64,000 nt of DNA, taken from the NCBI GenBank assembly GCA_021740915.1, contig JAIOYW010000001.1, positions 124,001 through 188,000 of the forward strand. The letters run 5' to 3'. This DNA comes from Ignavibacteriales bacterium (lineage in GTDB: Bacteria; Bacteroidota; Ignavibacteria; Ignavibacteriales; Melioribacteraceae). A model generated the notes under the pieces. The model had not been told where the DNA came from and made no database searches. It saw nothing but the letters and a program-made list of their open reading frames with translations. This document shows, in pieces, positions 33,239-43,148 of this stretch. Every line of letters starts with the position of its first letter. Positions within the stretch are counted from its first letter, which is position 1. The translations under genes were made by a program, and so were the position numbers.

Positions 33239-36070
33239 ATGAATATTTTGGGACTAAATATTACCAGGTTTCTAATTTTATTGCTTCTACTTACAGGAAA
33301 CACCTACCCTCAATTATTCTCTTTTGGCAGGAATAAAGTTCAGTATGAAAGTTTTAATTGGAAAATTATAAAGACTGAGCATTTCGATATTTATTATTAT
33401 GATGAATTTGGTGAGATGGCAGAAATCGGCGCGGCCTATGCCGAAGAAGCCTATTCCGAACTGAAAGTTAAGTTTAATCATAATGTCATTAATAGAATAC
33501 CTCTGATTTTTTATAACACACATCTGCATTTTCAACAAACTAACACTTTACCAGGATTTATTCCGGAGGGTGTTGGAGGTTTTTTTGAATTTATCAAAGG
33601 CAGAGTTGTCATACCTTTTCTGGGTTCGCTTGAAGAATTCAGACATGTGATCAGACATGAGCTCGTTCATGTGTTTATGACGAGCAAGTTAATGAATCAG
33701 GTCAGGGATCATCGCTTGATCGAAGAAAAATATCCGCCATTATGGTTTATTGAAGGGCTGGCGGAATTCTGGTCAACTTCCTGGGATTCCAAGGCAGAGA
33801 TGGTTATGCGTGATGCCGTAATAAATGGTTTATTTGTCCCTGTTCATAATATCGATAGAATTTCAGGAAGTTTTCTTATGTACAAAGAGGGCCAAAGTTT
33901 TTTAATTTTTATCAGTGAAGAATATGGGTCAACAAAAGTTTCTGAAATAATTGAGAATTTCTGGAAATTTAAGAAGTTTGAAGATGTTCTCGAATTCACT
34001 CTTGGTGAGAAAATTGCTGAAATCGATAAAAAATGGGAATACTCTTTAAGAAAAAGATATTTTCCGCTGCTGAATAAAAAGAAACCGCATGCTATAGATT
34101 CTAAAAAATTAACAATAGATGGATATAATTTCTCACCTCGAATTATTTCAAATGCAAAAGATTCATCTCTTTTCTATATTGCCAATGTGGATGGATACTC
34201 CTCCATATATAAAATTGAGAATTATTACGAAAAAATATTTGAAGACGAATCAGTTCCAAAACTATTCATACGGGGTGAAAAAACCGCAGTTTTTGAGTCA
34301 TTCCACATTTTTCAACCATCACTCGCTATAAGTCAAAAATATATTGCTTTTGTTTCAAAGAATGAGGGAAGCGACGTTTTGTATATCTGTTCGATCGAAG
34401 ATGGAAATATTCTGACTGAGATTAAGCATAAAAAAATGATCAGTATTAAATCACCTTCTTTTTCGAATGATAATAAAAAACTTGTTTTTAGTGCTATCGA
34501 TAATAAAGGTTTCAGTGATATTTTTCTTTTTTCATTTGCTGACAGCAGCATCCAAAGAATTACAGATGATTATTACGATGATAAAGACCCTGTATTTGAT
34601 CAAAACAACTCTGATATTGTTTTTTCATCCGACCGAACTGAAGGTACACATGCTGGAAAATATAATCTTTTCAGATATGATTATAGTGAAGGGACCTATG
34701 AATATATTACATACGTTGGATACGATATTACGATGCCAAAATTTAGTCCCGACTTTAAGACACTCTTCTGTCTGGCAGAAGTCAATGACATTCAAAATAT
34801 ATGGCGACTTGAAACTGACAGTTTAAGTAATAATAAAATGTGTATGTTCAAAGTAACTGATTTTATAACAACAGTACTCGATTATGATCCTATTAACAAT
34901 GAGGAAATCGTCTATTCAGGATTTGAAGAATTTTCATTCCATTTGTATTATTATAAAAAATCAGGAAGAGATTCTGCTAGAGAAAAGATAGAATTTGAAT
35001 ACTACGGCGCTTTCGGGAAATGGATACCGGAATCAATTAATCTATCTTCGGAGGCGGGTGGACTTGAATATGAAAACGAATACACAATTGATTATGCTGT
35101 CAGCCAGGTTATTACAGACCCGGTATATGGCACCAGGGGCGGAGCACTTTTTACATTAAGTGATCTCCTCGGTGATGACAGATATATGTTTTTGCTATAT
35201 AATACTGCAGAAGTTCAAAGCGAAATTCTCCAAAATTTTAATATTGCTATCACAAGGGTTAATAGTGAAAAAAGATCGAATATTGGTTACGGCATTTTTC
35301 ATTATAACGGAAGAAGGTACGATATTCGGGAATCGGATGAGTTTTTCTATGAGCGAAGTTATGGTGGTTTCTTTTCGCTGATCTATCCACTCTCAGTTTT
35401 CCGGCGCCTGGAAGCCAGTGTATCTATTGCCAATACTGATAAAGAAATGCCTGAAAATCTGTTTATTTCACAGAAATCATTACTACTTTCAAATTCAATA
35501 TCACTAGTTTTTGACAATTCACTCTGGATGCCGACAGGACCTCTTGACGGGACACGTTATAGGGTGTTAATGGGTTATACAACTGATCTGAGGTATAGTA
35601 ATATTAATTATTATTCAATCATCGCAGACTTCCGGCATTATCTGAGAACTTCTTTCAGATCCACGTTGGCACTGAGGACATCAATATATATAAATGACGG
35701 AAAACAACCGCGACGATATTTTGCCGGAGGAAGCTGGGATTTAAGGGGCTGGCCGCGTTGGTCTGTCCGGGGAGAAAAACTTTGGCTTTCTTCTGCTGAA
35801 TTCAGATTTCCAATAATCGATCAAATATATATTAAATTCCCATTTTTTGGTCTAGGAGTCGCAGGTATAAGGGGAGCTTTATTTTTTGATGCAGGAGGAG
35901 CCTGGGATTCTGAATATGATGAAACACTGGGGAGTCTCGGAGGCGGAATTCGTTTGAATCTATTTAACATAATAGCTCTCAGGTATGATGTCGGGAAAAA
36001 AATTGAAAATGATTTCAAAAATTTTCAACCACGACTTTTTTATCAGTTCTTCTTCGGATGGGATTTCTGA
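33239..36070 (+). CDS. Exported hybrid: gluzincin-type peptidase domain, PD40-like propeller and Omp85-like C-terminal barrel
   Basis: A 943-residue protein in three parts. A signal peptide (ITRFLILLLLLTGNTYPQ) is followed by a peptidase-like domain with H140-E-L-V-H144 and WFIEGLAEFWS, whose Glu172 fits the third zinc ligand. The middle (about 270-570) contains repeated strands such as KLVFSAIDNKGFSDIFLFS and DIVFSSDRTEG, typical of PD40/TolB-type beta-propellers. The last 350 residues include RYFAGGSWDLRGWPRW, GALFFDAGGAW and GGGIRLNLF, the pattern of Omp85/surface-antigen barrels, and the protein ends in aromatic F-F-G-W-D-F. I chose the ATG at 33239 over a TTG just before. It probably sits in the outer membrane. 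The following gene starts 1 nt after its stop. Confidence 0.78.
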   Translation: MNILGLNITRFLILLLLLTGNTYPQLFSFGRNKVQYESFNWKIIKTEHFDIYYYDEFGEMAEIGAAYAEEAYSELKVKFNHNVINRIPLIFYNTHLHFQQTNTLPGFIPEGVGGFFEFIKGRVVIPFLGSLEEFRHVIRHELVHVFMTSKLMNQVRDHRLIEEKYPPLWFIEGLAEFWSTSWDSKAEMVMRDAVINGLFVPVHNIDRISGSFLMYKEGQSFLIFISEEYGSTKVSEIIENFWKFKKFEDVLEFTLGEKIAEIDKKWEYSLRKRYFPLLNKKKPHAIDSKKLTIDGYNFSPRIISNAKDSSLFYIANVDGYSSIYKIENYYEKIFEDESVPKLFIRGEKTAVFESFHIFQPSLAISQKYIAFVSKNEGSDVLYICSIEDGNILTEIKHKKMISIKSPSFSNDNKKLVFSAIDNKGFSDIFLFSFADSSIQRITDDYYDDKDPVFDQNNSDIVFSSDRTEGTHAGKYNLFRYDYSEGTYEYITYVGYDITMPKFSPDFKTLFCLAEVNDIQNIWRLETDSLSNNKMCMFKVTDFITTVLDYDPINNEEIVYSGFEEFSFHLYYYKKSGRDSAREKIEFEYYGAFGKWIPESINLSSEAGGLEYENEYTIDYAVSQVITDPVYGTRGGALFTLSDLLGDDRYMFLLYNTAEVQSEILQNFNIAITRVNSEKRSNIGYGIFHYNGRRYDIRESDEFFYERSYGGFFSLIYPLSVFRRLEASVSIANTDKEMPENLFISQKSLLLSNSISLVFDNSLWMPTGPLDGTRYRVLMGYTTDLRYSNINYYSIIADFRHYLRTSFRSTLALRTSIYINDGKQPRRYFAGGSWDLRGWPRWSVRGEKLWLSSAEFRFPIIDQIYIKFPFFGLGVAGIRGALFFDAGGAWDSEYDETLGSLGGGIRLNLFNIIALRYDVGKKIENDFKNFQPRLFYQFFFGWDF

Positions 36071-36071
36071 G

Positions 36072-37199
36072 ATGAAGCAAATTACTATTATCCTGCTAAT
36101 TATTCTCATTACATCCTGCACGAGACAAATCATAATTAATGACATTAATACTAATTCTGAAGGATTATTTCAATTCGGGAAAACCCCGGAACGGGATTTC
36201 TATTTTGATACTGATCTGCCTGATTCACTGATTTTCGAAAAAAAATATTCAATAAGCGGTAGTTTTAATAACTCATCTATGGTTTTTTATGATGAATATG
36301 CGTTTGCAGGCGATCTGTCAGGCAATATCTATGCAATAAACCTTGACACGAAAAAAATCACAGGTACTCAGAATAATAAAGGTGGTGTTTTTGTTTGTCC
36401 GATAATAAACAAGTTGAGATTATTCTATGTAACCGATAACCTCGATTCCCGTAACTCTACATTCTATATGTACGATTTTTATTTGAATATTTATCACGCA
36501 AAAATCGAGATACCCGGTTCATGCAGAAATGAGATGGTTAAAACTAATGATGCAATCTTTCTTCTCTCATCTGACGGCACTCTTTATAAAATCTCACTTA
36601 TGGGCGAAATAATCTGGATAAGAAAAACCAATGCAACCACCTACTGTAATCCGGCTGCCGATGAGAGTAATATTTATTGGGGCAATTCATCCGGGCAAGT
36701 AATCAAAGTTTCATTGAATGACGGTTCAATCCTCGGGCAGACCAAACAATATACGGCCATAGAGGGTGGAATAACAATAAGGGATGGATTAATTTATGTG
36801 GGTGATAATGCCGGCAATTTGTCTTGTTTTAACACAGACCTGCAAAAGATTTGGGAATATCAGACTTCTGCAAAAATCATCTCAAACCCTGCAGTATCCG
36901 ATAGTATAATTATTTTCGGAAACCTGGAAGGCAATATCTATTGCCTTGATAGAAATTTCGGGAAGCTAATTTGGATCTTAAAGACAGGCGGGATTATTAA
37001 TACTACTCCAATTATTTTTAAAAACTTTACTGTCGTTGCCGATCTCAATAAAAAAATCCATTTTATCAAGAATGAGGATGGTAAATTAGAAAAACAGATC
37101 GAGCTTGAAGGGAGATGTAAGTTATCGCCATCATTTTTTAAAGGATCGCTTTTTATAGGATATGATAGAGGAAATCTATTGGAGTTGAAATATGAATAG
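36072..37199 (+). CDS. PQQ-like beta-propeller lipoprotein
   Basis: A lipoprotein: the signal MKQITIILLIILITSC ends in a lipobox cysteine at residue 16. The rest is a repeat protein with blades like FAGDLSGNIYAINLDTKK, YVGDNAGNLSCFNTDLQ and IFGNLEGNIYCLDRNFG, the BamB/PQQ-repeat pattern. BamB is a lipoprotein of the outer-membrane assembly machinery, so an envelope scaffold role is plausible but unproven. The frame is open upstream into the previous gene; the lipoprotein signal fixes the ATG at 36072. It sits 1 nt after the Omp85-like hybrid, which hints at a joint role. Confidence 0.78.
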   Translation: MKQITIILLIILITSCTRQIIINDINTNSEGLFQFGKTPERDFYFDTDLPDSLIFEKKYSISGSFNNSSMVFYDEYAFAGDLSGNIYAINLDTKKITGTQNNKGGVFVCPIINKLRLFYVTDNLDSRNSTFYMYDFYLNIYHAKIEIPGSCRNEMVKTNDAIFLLSSDGTLYKISLMGEIIWIRKTNATTYCNPAADESNIYWGNSSGQVIKVSLNDGSILGQTKQYTAIEGGITIRDGLIYVGDNAGNLSCFNTDLQKIWEYQTSAKIISNPAVSDSIIIFGNLEGNIYCLDRNFGKLIWILKTGGIINTTPIIFKNFTVVADLNKKIHFIKNEDGKLEKQIELEGRCKLSPSFFKGSLFIGYDRGNLLELKYE

Positions 37200-37767
37200 A
37201 TGTCTATTAATTCATATTTTTCTATTACTTACATTTCCCTGGTTTGCGCAGGAAAAGCAGAGACTGACCATTGTAACGGAGAATCCTGAAAATGAAATAG
37301 TTCTAAATGATTCCATCTTTGTGATAGGAACTTTTTCAGGATTTTTCAGTGGGTTAAGTGTGAATGTTAAGGTTTTACCAAAAGGAAAACTCTGGGGGAG
37401 AGGTATCTATGAGGAGAATGTGTTTTTGAATGGAAAAGCAGTAAATAAGTATTATTCTGAAAATAAATTCATAAGTAAAGATATTAACAGTTTTATTTAT
37501 GCCCCGGTAACATTAGAAATACAGAATGAAAAAGAGAGTTTTATCAATACAGAATTATTCCGATATCTTATCGGATCTGCGATTTTGATTGGAACCGGGG
37601 CCGTATATTACAAATTTCAGGCGGATGCGCAATATGAGACCTACAAAAAAACGGGTAATTCTTTGACTCATCAAAGAACCGAAAAATTTGATACAATAAG
37701 CGGAATCTTTTCGGGAGCCCTGCAAATTAATTTTGCACTACTGATCTATTTCTTCCTCACTGAATGA
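37192..37767 (+). CDS. Small exported or membrane protein of unknown function
   Basis: I do not recognise a named family. The 191 residues begin with a signal sequence (CLLIHIFLLLTFPWFAQ). A beta-rich segment (RLTIVTENPENEIVLNDSIF) recalls a PEGA-type domain, which decorates surface proteins. The C-terminus has two hydrophobic stretches (YLIGSAILIGTGAVYY and LQINFALLIYFFL) around a soluble loop with DAQYETYKKTGN. It overlaps the propeller lipoprotein gene by 8 nt and converges on polA. It probably works in the envelope with its two upstream neighbours. Confidence 0.6.
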   Translation: MNRCLLIHIFLLLTFPWFAQEKQRLTIVTENPENEIVLNDSIFVIGTFSGFFSGLSVNVKVLPKGKLWGRGIYEENVFLNGKAVNKYYSENKFISKDINSFIYAPVTLEIQNEKESFINTELFRYLIGSAILIGTGAVYYKFQADAQYETYKKTGNSLTHQRTEKFDTISGIFSGALQINFALLIYFFLTE

Positions 37768-37786
37768 AGCTCTGTCTGAGTTAAAA

Positions 37787-40555
37787 TTAATGAGCTTCGA
37801 GCCAGTTATTTCCAATGCCGGATTCAGTTTTAACAGGGACATTAAGAGGCAATGCGTTTTCCATTATCCTGATAATTTCTGGAGTAATAATATCAATTTC
37901 AGGGATAAATGCATCAAATACAAGTTCATCATGAACCTGAAGTACCATTTTTGATTTGAAAGCATTCGTCTTAAGATAATGAAATATTCTTATCATGGCT
38001 ATTTTTATCATATCTGCAGCTGTTCCCTGGATAGGCATATTAATCGCAACCCGCTCTTCAAATTGCCTGATAACCCTGTTGCCGCTATTAATATTCGGCA
38101 GAAATCTTCTCCGTCCGGTTAGTGTTTCAGAAAATCCCTTCTCCTGAGCCTTCCTCACAGACTGATCCATGAAGTCTTTGACATTAGGGAATGTGCTGAA
38201 ATAAGTATCAATAATTTCCTTCGCATGGGTCTGAGTGATACCGAGTCTTGTTTTTAGTCCAAATGGTCCGATGCCATAAAGTATTCCAAAATTAACTTCT
38301 TTGGCTTTCCTGCGCATATCAGGTGTCACATCTTTGGGATTTACTTTAAATACTTTAGATGCGGTGCTCCTGTGGATATCCTCACCATTCAAAAAAGCAT
38401 CAAGCATATTGGGATCGGAGCAGATACTTGACATAATTCTTAGTTCAATCTGACTGTAATCGAAACTGAGTAGCTTGTGGTTTTTATCTCTGGGTATAAA
38501 AGCTTTTCTGATTTCTTTACCAAAATCTGTTCTGATTGGTATATTCTGCAGGTTTGGGTCGATACTCGATAGTCTGCCCGTAGCCGCAACGGTTTGATTA
38601 AAAGTTGTATGAATCCTTCCGGTACTTGTTTTTATAAGACCCGGAAGAGAATCAGTATATGTGGACTTAAGTTTAGAAACATGCCTGTAATTTAACAGAA
38701 CTTCAATAATATCATGTTCACCCCGAAGGTTTTCAAGAGAACGCGCATCTGTGGAATACCCGGTTTTGGTTTTTTTTGATTTTGATAGTCCCAATTTATC
38801 AAATAATATTTGCTGTAACTGCTGAGTAGAATTAATGTTAAATACTTCACCGGAATAACTGTAGATTTTCTTTGTATTCTCCTCTATTAAAATTTGTAAT
38901 TCTTTGCTCAATTCATTAAGGAATGAGGTATCGATTCTAATTCCTTCTCTTTCCATGTCCTCGAGCACCTCAACAAGGGGAAACTCAATTTCGTATGCAA
39001 CTCTTTCAAGATTATGGTCTTCAAGTTTTTTCTTAAGTACCCTGAAAAGTTTAAATGTAATGTCAGCATCTTCTGAAGAATATTCGCTCAGTTTTTCTAC
39101 ATCAACATCAAATATTTTCTCCGGTGTTTTTTTCGATTCGATCAAATCAAGGAGCGGAATTGTTTTATAGGCAAGATATTTCTTAGCCAAATCATCCATA
39201 CCATGTTTATTGTCCGGATCGATTATATAGCTAGCAAGCATTGTATCAAAATAAAACCCCTTTGTCATGATACCATAATTGCGAAGTACAGCGATGTCGT
39301 ATTTACCGTTTTGACAGACTTTGTGAATTTTGGGATTCTCAAATACTGCCTGAAATATTTTTTTGAATTTTTTAACCGACAAGCGGTTTTCCAAAGACTG
39401 GCTGAAGAGGTCACCTTCATCTCCGAAAGGGTTCAAAGCTACAAAATATGCCTCATTCTCCTCAAAACAGAATGATACACCGGCGATTCTGAGATTAAAA
39501 ATATCGAGAGAATCTGTTTCAGTATCAAACACAAAGAGTTTTGTGTTTAATAGTTTATCCCTTAATTCAAAAGCTTGCTCATCATTAATAATTAATTTAT
39601 AATTTACCTGTTTATTATCAATCGAATTGATGATGGTTGAAGAGGGGACTTCATTTTGGATATTAGCCACACTGGAAGAAGTAAGAATATTCTTAAATCT
39701 TGAAAGTAATGCGCGGAATTCGAGTTGCTCAAAAAAATTAAATAAATTATTATCGATAACGGAATTAAATCTGGCGGATTCTATATTAAAATCAAATTGC
39801 ACATCAGTTTTAATTGTTGCTAATACTTTTGATAAAAATGCATTGTCCTTATTTGCCAGCAGTTTTTTCTTTGTACCCTCCTTATCAATCAGATCAATGT
39901 TATCATAGAGATTTTCTATTGACCCAAATTGTTTTATTAAGGGGACTGCTGTTTTCTCCCCAATCCCGGCTACACCTGGAATATCATCTGATTTATCACC
40001 GACGAGAGCCAGATAATCTATCATATTCGAAGGTGGAAAACCGTAATCGCGAATAACAGAATCGACATCGAGCACATTTAACTCTTCAGAGGATTTTCCC
40101 GGTTTAATAACCTGAATATTTTCATCTATTAACTGAACATAATCTTTATCGGGGGTTACAGCTATACCTAAAAGCGAATCTGAAGCAGTTGTCTTTAAGA
40201 CTGTGCCAATCAGGTCATCCGCTTCATATCCCGGCATAATATAGAGTGGGATATTTAGAAGAGTTATAAGTTCCTTAATTCTGCCAATTTGAGGTATCAT
40301 GTCCTCCGGCATTTTTTCTCTCGATATTTTATACTCCGGATAAATTTCATGCCTGAATGTTTTTTCTTTTGAATCGAAAGCAATCGCTAAATAGTCAGGT
40401 TTCGTATCTTCAATAATTTTAATGAGTTGTGTAACAAATCCAAAAACGGCAGAAGTCGGCTCTCCCGATCTGGTAACAAGTGGTCTGCTGATAAATGCAA
40501 AATAAGCCTTATATGCCAATGCCAAAGCATCAATAACAACAAACTTTTTTTTCAA
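37787..40555 (-). CDS. polA: DNA polymerase I with 5' nuclease and proofreading domains
   Basis: A 922-residue three-domain polymerase. The 5' nuclease (about 1-300) has GYEADDLIGT. The 3'-5' exonuclease (about 325-520) keeps its motifs: FDTETDSLD, N-x3-D in CQNGKYD, and YSSED; proofreading should be active, unlike in Taq. The polymerase domain has motif A DYSQIELRIM, motif B RRKAKEVNFGILYG and motif C VHDELVFD. It starts at a TTG with GGAG 6 nt upstream on the minus strand. It fills gaps in repair and removes Okazaki primers. Confidence 0.97.
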   Translation of the reverse strand: MKKKFVVIDALALAYKAYFAFISRPLVTRSGEPTSAVFGFVTQLIKIIEDTKPDYLAIAFDSKEKTFRHEIYPEYKISREKMPEDMIPQIGRIKELITLLNIPLYIMPGYEADDLIGTVLKTTASDSLLGIAVTPDKDYVQLIDENIQVIKPGKSSEELNVLDVDSVIRDYGFPPSNMIDYLALVGDKSDDIPGVAGIGEKTAVPLIKQFGSIENLYDNIDLIDKEGTKKKLLANKDNAFLSKVLATIKTDVQFDFNIESARFNSVIDNNLFNFFEQLEFRALLSRFKNILTSSSVANIQNEVPSSTIINSIDNKQVNYKLIINDEQAFELRDKLLNTKLFVFDTETDSLDIFNLRIAGVSFCFEENEAYFVALNPFGDEGDLFSQSLENRLSVKKFKKIFQAVFENPKIHKVCQNGKYDIAVLRNYGIMTKGFYFDTMLASYIIDPDNKHGMDDLAKKYLAYKTIPLLDLIESKKTPEKIFDVDVEKLSEYSSEDADITFKLFRVLKKKLEDHNLERVAYEIEFPLVEVLEDMEREGIRIDTSFLNELSKELQILIEENTKKIYSYSGEVFNINSTQQLQQILFDKLGLSKSKKTKTGYSTDARSLENLRGEHDIIEVLLNYRHVSKLKSTYTDSLPGLIKTSTGRIHTTFNQTVAATGRLSSIDPNLQNIPIRTDFGKEIRKAFIPRDKNHKLLSFDYSQIELRIMSSICSDPNMLDAFLNGEDIHRSTASKVFKVNPKDVTPDMRRKAKEVNFGILYGIGPFGLKTRLGITQTHAKEIIDTYFSTFPNVKDFMDQSVRKAQEKGFSETLTGRRRFLPNINSGNRVIRQFEERVAINMPIQGTAADMIKIAMIRIFHYLKTNAFKSKMVLQVHDELVFDAFIPEIDIITPEIIRIMENALPLNVPVKTESGIGNNWLEAH

Positions 40556-40629
40556 ATTAATCTCCGGTAAGGTATTAGTTAATTATGTGCCAATTCTATA
40601 TTTTAAGTATTCAAAAAAATTTGACTGCA

Positions 40630-41643
40630 ATGAAAAAACTGCTCGTATCAAGTCTCGCTATTATATCATTATTTTTATTCTTATCAAACTTACCTGTTGA
40701 AGAATCCTTATTCATTTCAAATTGGAATGTTGAAAATCTATTCGATACTGCCGATGATCCTCTCAAAGATGACAACGATTTTCTTCCGGAAAGCGAAAAA
40801 GTTTGGGATCAATTAAAATATGAAACAAAAATAAAAAACCTGTCAAAAGCTATCGCTGCCTTTAACCGTGAGAATGGGCCCGATATACTTGGACTGGAGG
40901 AGGTTGAAAATGCTGAGGTGGTGAAAGATCTTGCTGCCGAACTTGGTGAAAAGGAGTATGGTTTCGTTCACATGGAATCGCCTGATAACAGGGGTATTGA
41001 TAACGCACTTATATATAAGTCCTCACGTCTGAAAGTGATAAAATATGATGGTTTAAAAGTTGAATTGGAAGATGGTTATCCAACAAGATTAATACTCTGG
41101 GTTAAATTTTTATTCAATGGCAATGCTGAATTAAATGTCTTCGTGAATCACTGGCCTTCAAGAAGGGGAGGTCAAAGCGAAAGTGAATCCGGAAGAATTC
41201 GTGCAGCTAAAACGTTAAGAACTTTTATTGATAATAATCTACAAAAAGATGATGCAATTGTTATTATCGGAGATTTTAATGACGATCCTGTAAATATGTC
41301 AATTGTCAGCGCTCTGAATGCTGTCAGGTTTGATTGTGATAGCCTGAATACTTATACAGATGGACTGTACAATCTCGCCTACAAAAAATTCAAATCAGGT
41401 GAAGGCAGTTACCTTTATAGGGGAAACTGGAACATGCTTGATCAGATTATAGTTTCCGACGAATTGCTTAATGGGAAATACTTTGAATTTCATTGTGATG
41501 ATTTTCAGATACTTAAGCCGGAATTCATTATTACTAAAGATGGCAAATACAAAGGAGCATCTATTCCGACCTTTGGAGGCAGGACATATCTTGGGGGCTT
41601 TAGCGACCACCTGCCGATTGGTGCAAGGTTTATCCTAAAATAA
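40630..41643 (+). CDS. Exported endonuclease/exonuclease/phosphatase-family protein
   Basis: An EEP-fold hydrolase: FISNWNVENLFD, GPDILGLEEVEN (metal-ligand Glu), FVNHWPSRRGG, IIGDFNDDPVN and the terminal FSDHLPIGARF (catalytic Asp-His) are all in place. Related proteins cut DNA/RNA or dephosphorylate lipids and inositols. The signal MKKLLVSSLAIISLFLFLSN implies export, so extracellular nucleic acid or phosphate use is plausible. I chose the ATG at 40630, which gives a clean signal peptide; the frame is open from 40585. The SDR gene follows 1 nt after the stop. Confidence 0.82.
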   Translation: MKKLLVSSLAIISLFLFLSNLPVEESLFISNWNVENLFDTADDPLKDDNDFLPESEKVWDQLKYETKIKNLSKAIAAFNRENGPDILGLEEVENAEVVKDLAAELGEKEYGFVHMESPDNRGIDNALIYKSSRLKVIKYDGLKVELEDGYPTRLILWVKFLFNGNAELNVFVNHWPSRRGGQSESESGRIRAAKTLRTFIDNNLQKDDAIVIIGDFNDDPVNMSIVSALNAVRFDCDSLNTYTDGLYNLAYKKFKSGEGSYLYRGNWNMLDQIIVSDELLNGKYFEFHCDDFQILKPEFIITKDGKYKGASIPTFGGRTYLGGFSDHLPIGARFILK

Positions 41644-41644
41644 T

Positions 41645-42328
41645 ATGTCGAAAATTCTCTTTATTTTTGGCGGTGGAGGGGAATTAGGAATCCCGTTGGT
41701 CAAATATCTTAAAAGATTTGATCTGAGAATTATTCTATTCCTGAGGAATAAAGTTTTCGAACTTCACGAAGGTTATGAGGTTAAAATATTACCAGATTTC
41801 GAAGATGAAAATTCTATCTATAAAGCATTCCTTTCCGTAATTGGTGACGGGTCAGCCGAATACCATCTTCTTTCTATGATTGGTGCCTATGTTGGAGGTA
41901 AACCCCTCCATGATACTGAGCCGGAAGTATTCGACAAATTATTTAAATCGAATTTCACTATAAATTCCATTATTGCAAAAAATTTTATAAAAGCATTAAA
42001 GAACAAAGCAGGAGGGTCAATAACTTTTATCAGCTCATTGACTGCTTCCAATCCATCTCCAGATAAAATTGCTTATGGTGTTTCAAAAAATGCAATTAAT
42101 TATTTGACCAAATCTTTAAGCCTCGAATGTCGTAAACTTGGAATTTCAGTGAATGCTTTATCACCGGGAGTTATTGAAACTCAGCAGAACCGCGAATGGG
42201 TAAATGACTCATCTGATATGATACCACCTGAGATGATTGCCGAATTTTTTAATGCAATAATAAATAATTATAGAATTATTTCGGGAAATATTATTGAACT
42301 CCCTTTCACATTAAAAAACAATGCTTAA
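41645..42328 (+). CDS. Short-chain dehydrogenase/reductase (SDR) family protein
   Basis: A 227-residue Rossmann protein. The nucleotide loop is FGGGGELG (a variant of TGxxxGxG), the active-site Ser is in ITFISSLTAS, and Tyr-x3-Lys is in AYGVSKNA, followed by VNALSPGVIET. The catalytic set is complete. The substrate is unknown. It follows the exported phosphodiesterase-like gene by 1 nt and is probably cotranscribed with it, though their roles do not obviously connect. Confidence 0.82.
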   Translation: MSKILFIFGGGGELGIPLVKYLKRFDLRIILFLRNKVFELHEGYEVKILPDFEDENSIYKAFLSVIGDGSAEYHLLSMIGAYVGGKPLHDTEPEVFDKLFKSNFTINSIIAKNFIKALKNKAGGSITFISSLTASNPSPDKIAYGVSKNAINYLTKSLSLECRKLGISVNALSPGVIETQQNREWVNDSSDMIPPEMIAEFFNAIINNYRIISGNIIELPFTLKNNA

Positions 42329-42351
42329 ATTTGGGTATAAAAAAATAATAT

Positions 42352-42383
42352 ATTGACTTTTTTTTTATAAATCCGTAATGTTG
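42352..42383 (+). promoter_or_regulatory. Candidate promoter for the exbB-exbD-exbD genes
   Basis: TTGACT (42353-42358) and TAATGT (42376-42381) are 17 nt apart. The same bases also fit the Bacteroidota pattern TTG-N20-TAATGTTG with one mismatch to TAnnTTTG. They lie 64 nt before the exbB start, within a 118-bp spacer that also holds a GGAGG close to the ATG. Confidence 0.4.
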
Positions 42384-42446
42384 AATTCAATTTTATCGGA
42401 TTATTTTACAATAGTTTTCATTTATTAATTTCGGAGGAAATCTCAT

Positions 42447-43130
42447 ATGCAGTTTACAGAAATTATAGGGTTCGCGTCCTATATTTTTGCGCAGGCACAG
42501 GAACCAGGTATATTATCTTATCTTCAGACAAAATTTGTTGAAGGTGGCGGATTTATGTGGCCTATCCTTGCAAGTCTTGTTTTGGGTCTTGGATTTGCGT
42601 TTGAAAGATTATGGACACTTTCAAGAGCAAGTATGAATACGAAGAAATTCATCGTTAAAGTTAAAGATGCTCTTGCCAAAGAAGGTGTTGAGGGTGCGAT
42701 GAAAGTATGTGAAAATACAAGAGGTTCTATTGCTTCTGTATTTCATGCAGGTTTGCTCAGAGCAGATGAAGGTGTTGAAGCCGCTGAAAAAGCAATTATG
42801 GCTTATGGCGCAATTGAAATGGGCTTCCTCGAAAGAGGACTTATTTGGATTTCGACATTTATATCCATTGCTCCGATGCTCGGGTTCACAGGAACGGTTC
42901 AGGGAATGATTCAGGCTTTTGACGCTATTGCTGAAGCTGCCCAGATTTCTCCCGGAGTTGTTGCCACAGGTATCTCAGTTGCTCTTTTAACAACACTGTT
43001 CGGTCTTGTTGTGGCAATGATCCTCCAGGTATTTTATAATTATTTCGTCTCAAGAATAGACAGACTCGTTGCAGATATGGAAGAAAGTTCCATTGAACTA
43101 ATCGATGCTCTTTACGAAATGAAAAAATAA
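42447..43130 (+). CDS. exbB: ExbB/TolQ/MotA-family proton channel protein
   Basis: A 227-residue inner-membrane protein with three predicted membrane segments. GGFMWPILASLVLGLGFAFE lies near the N-terminus, and the conserved channel helix pair is WISTFISIAPMLGFTGTVQGM and ISVALLTTLFGLVVAMILQVF. With ExbD partners it turns the proton-motive force into work on a TonB- or TolA-like protein. No tonB or tolA is nearby. A GGAGG lies 8 nt before the ATG. Confidence 0.92.
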   Translation: MQFTEIIGFASYIFAQAQEPGILSYLQTKFVEGGGFMWPILASLVLGLGFAFERLWTLSRASMNTKKFIVKVKDALAKEGVEGAMKVCENTRGSIASVFHAGLLRADEGVEAAEKAIMAYGAIEMGFLERGLIWISTFISIAPMLGFTGTVQGMIQAFDAIAEAAQISPGVVATGISVALLTTLFGLVVAMILQVFYNYFVSRIDRLVADMEESSIELIDALYEMKK

Positions 43131-43148
43131 TTATCAGAGAATACAAAG

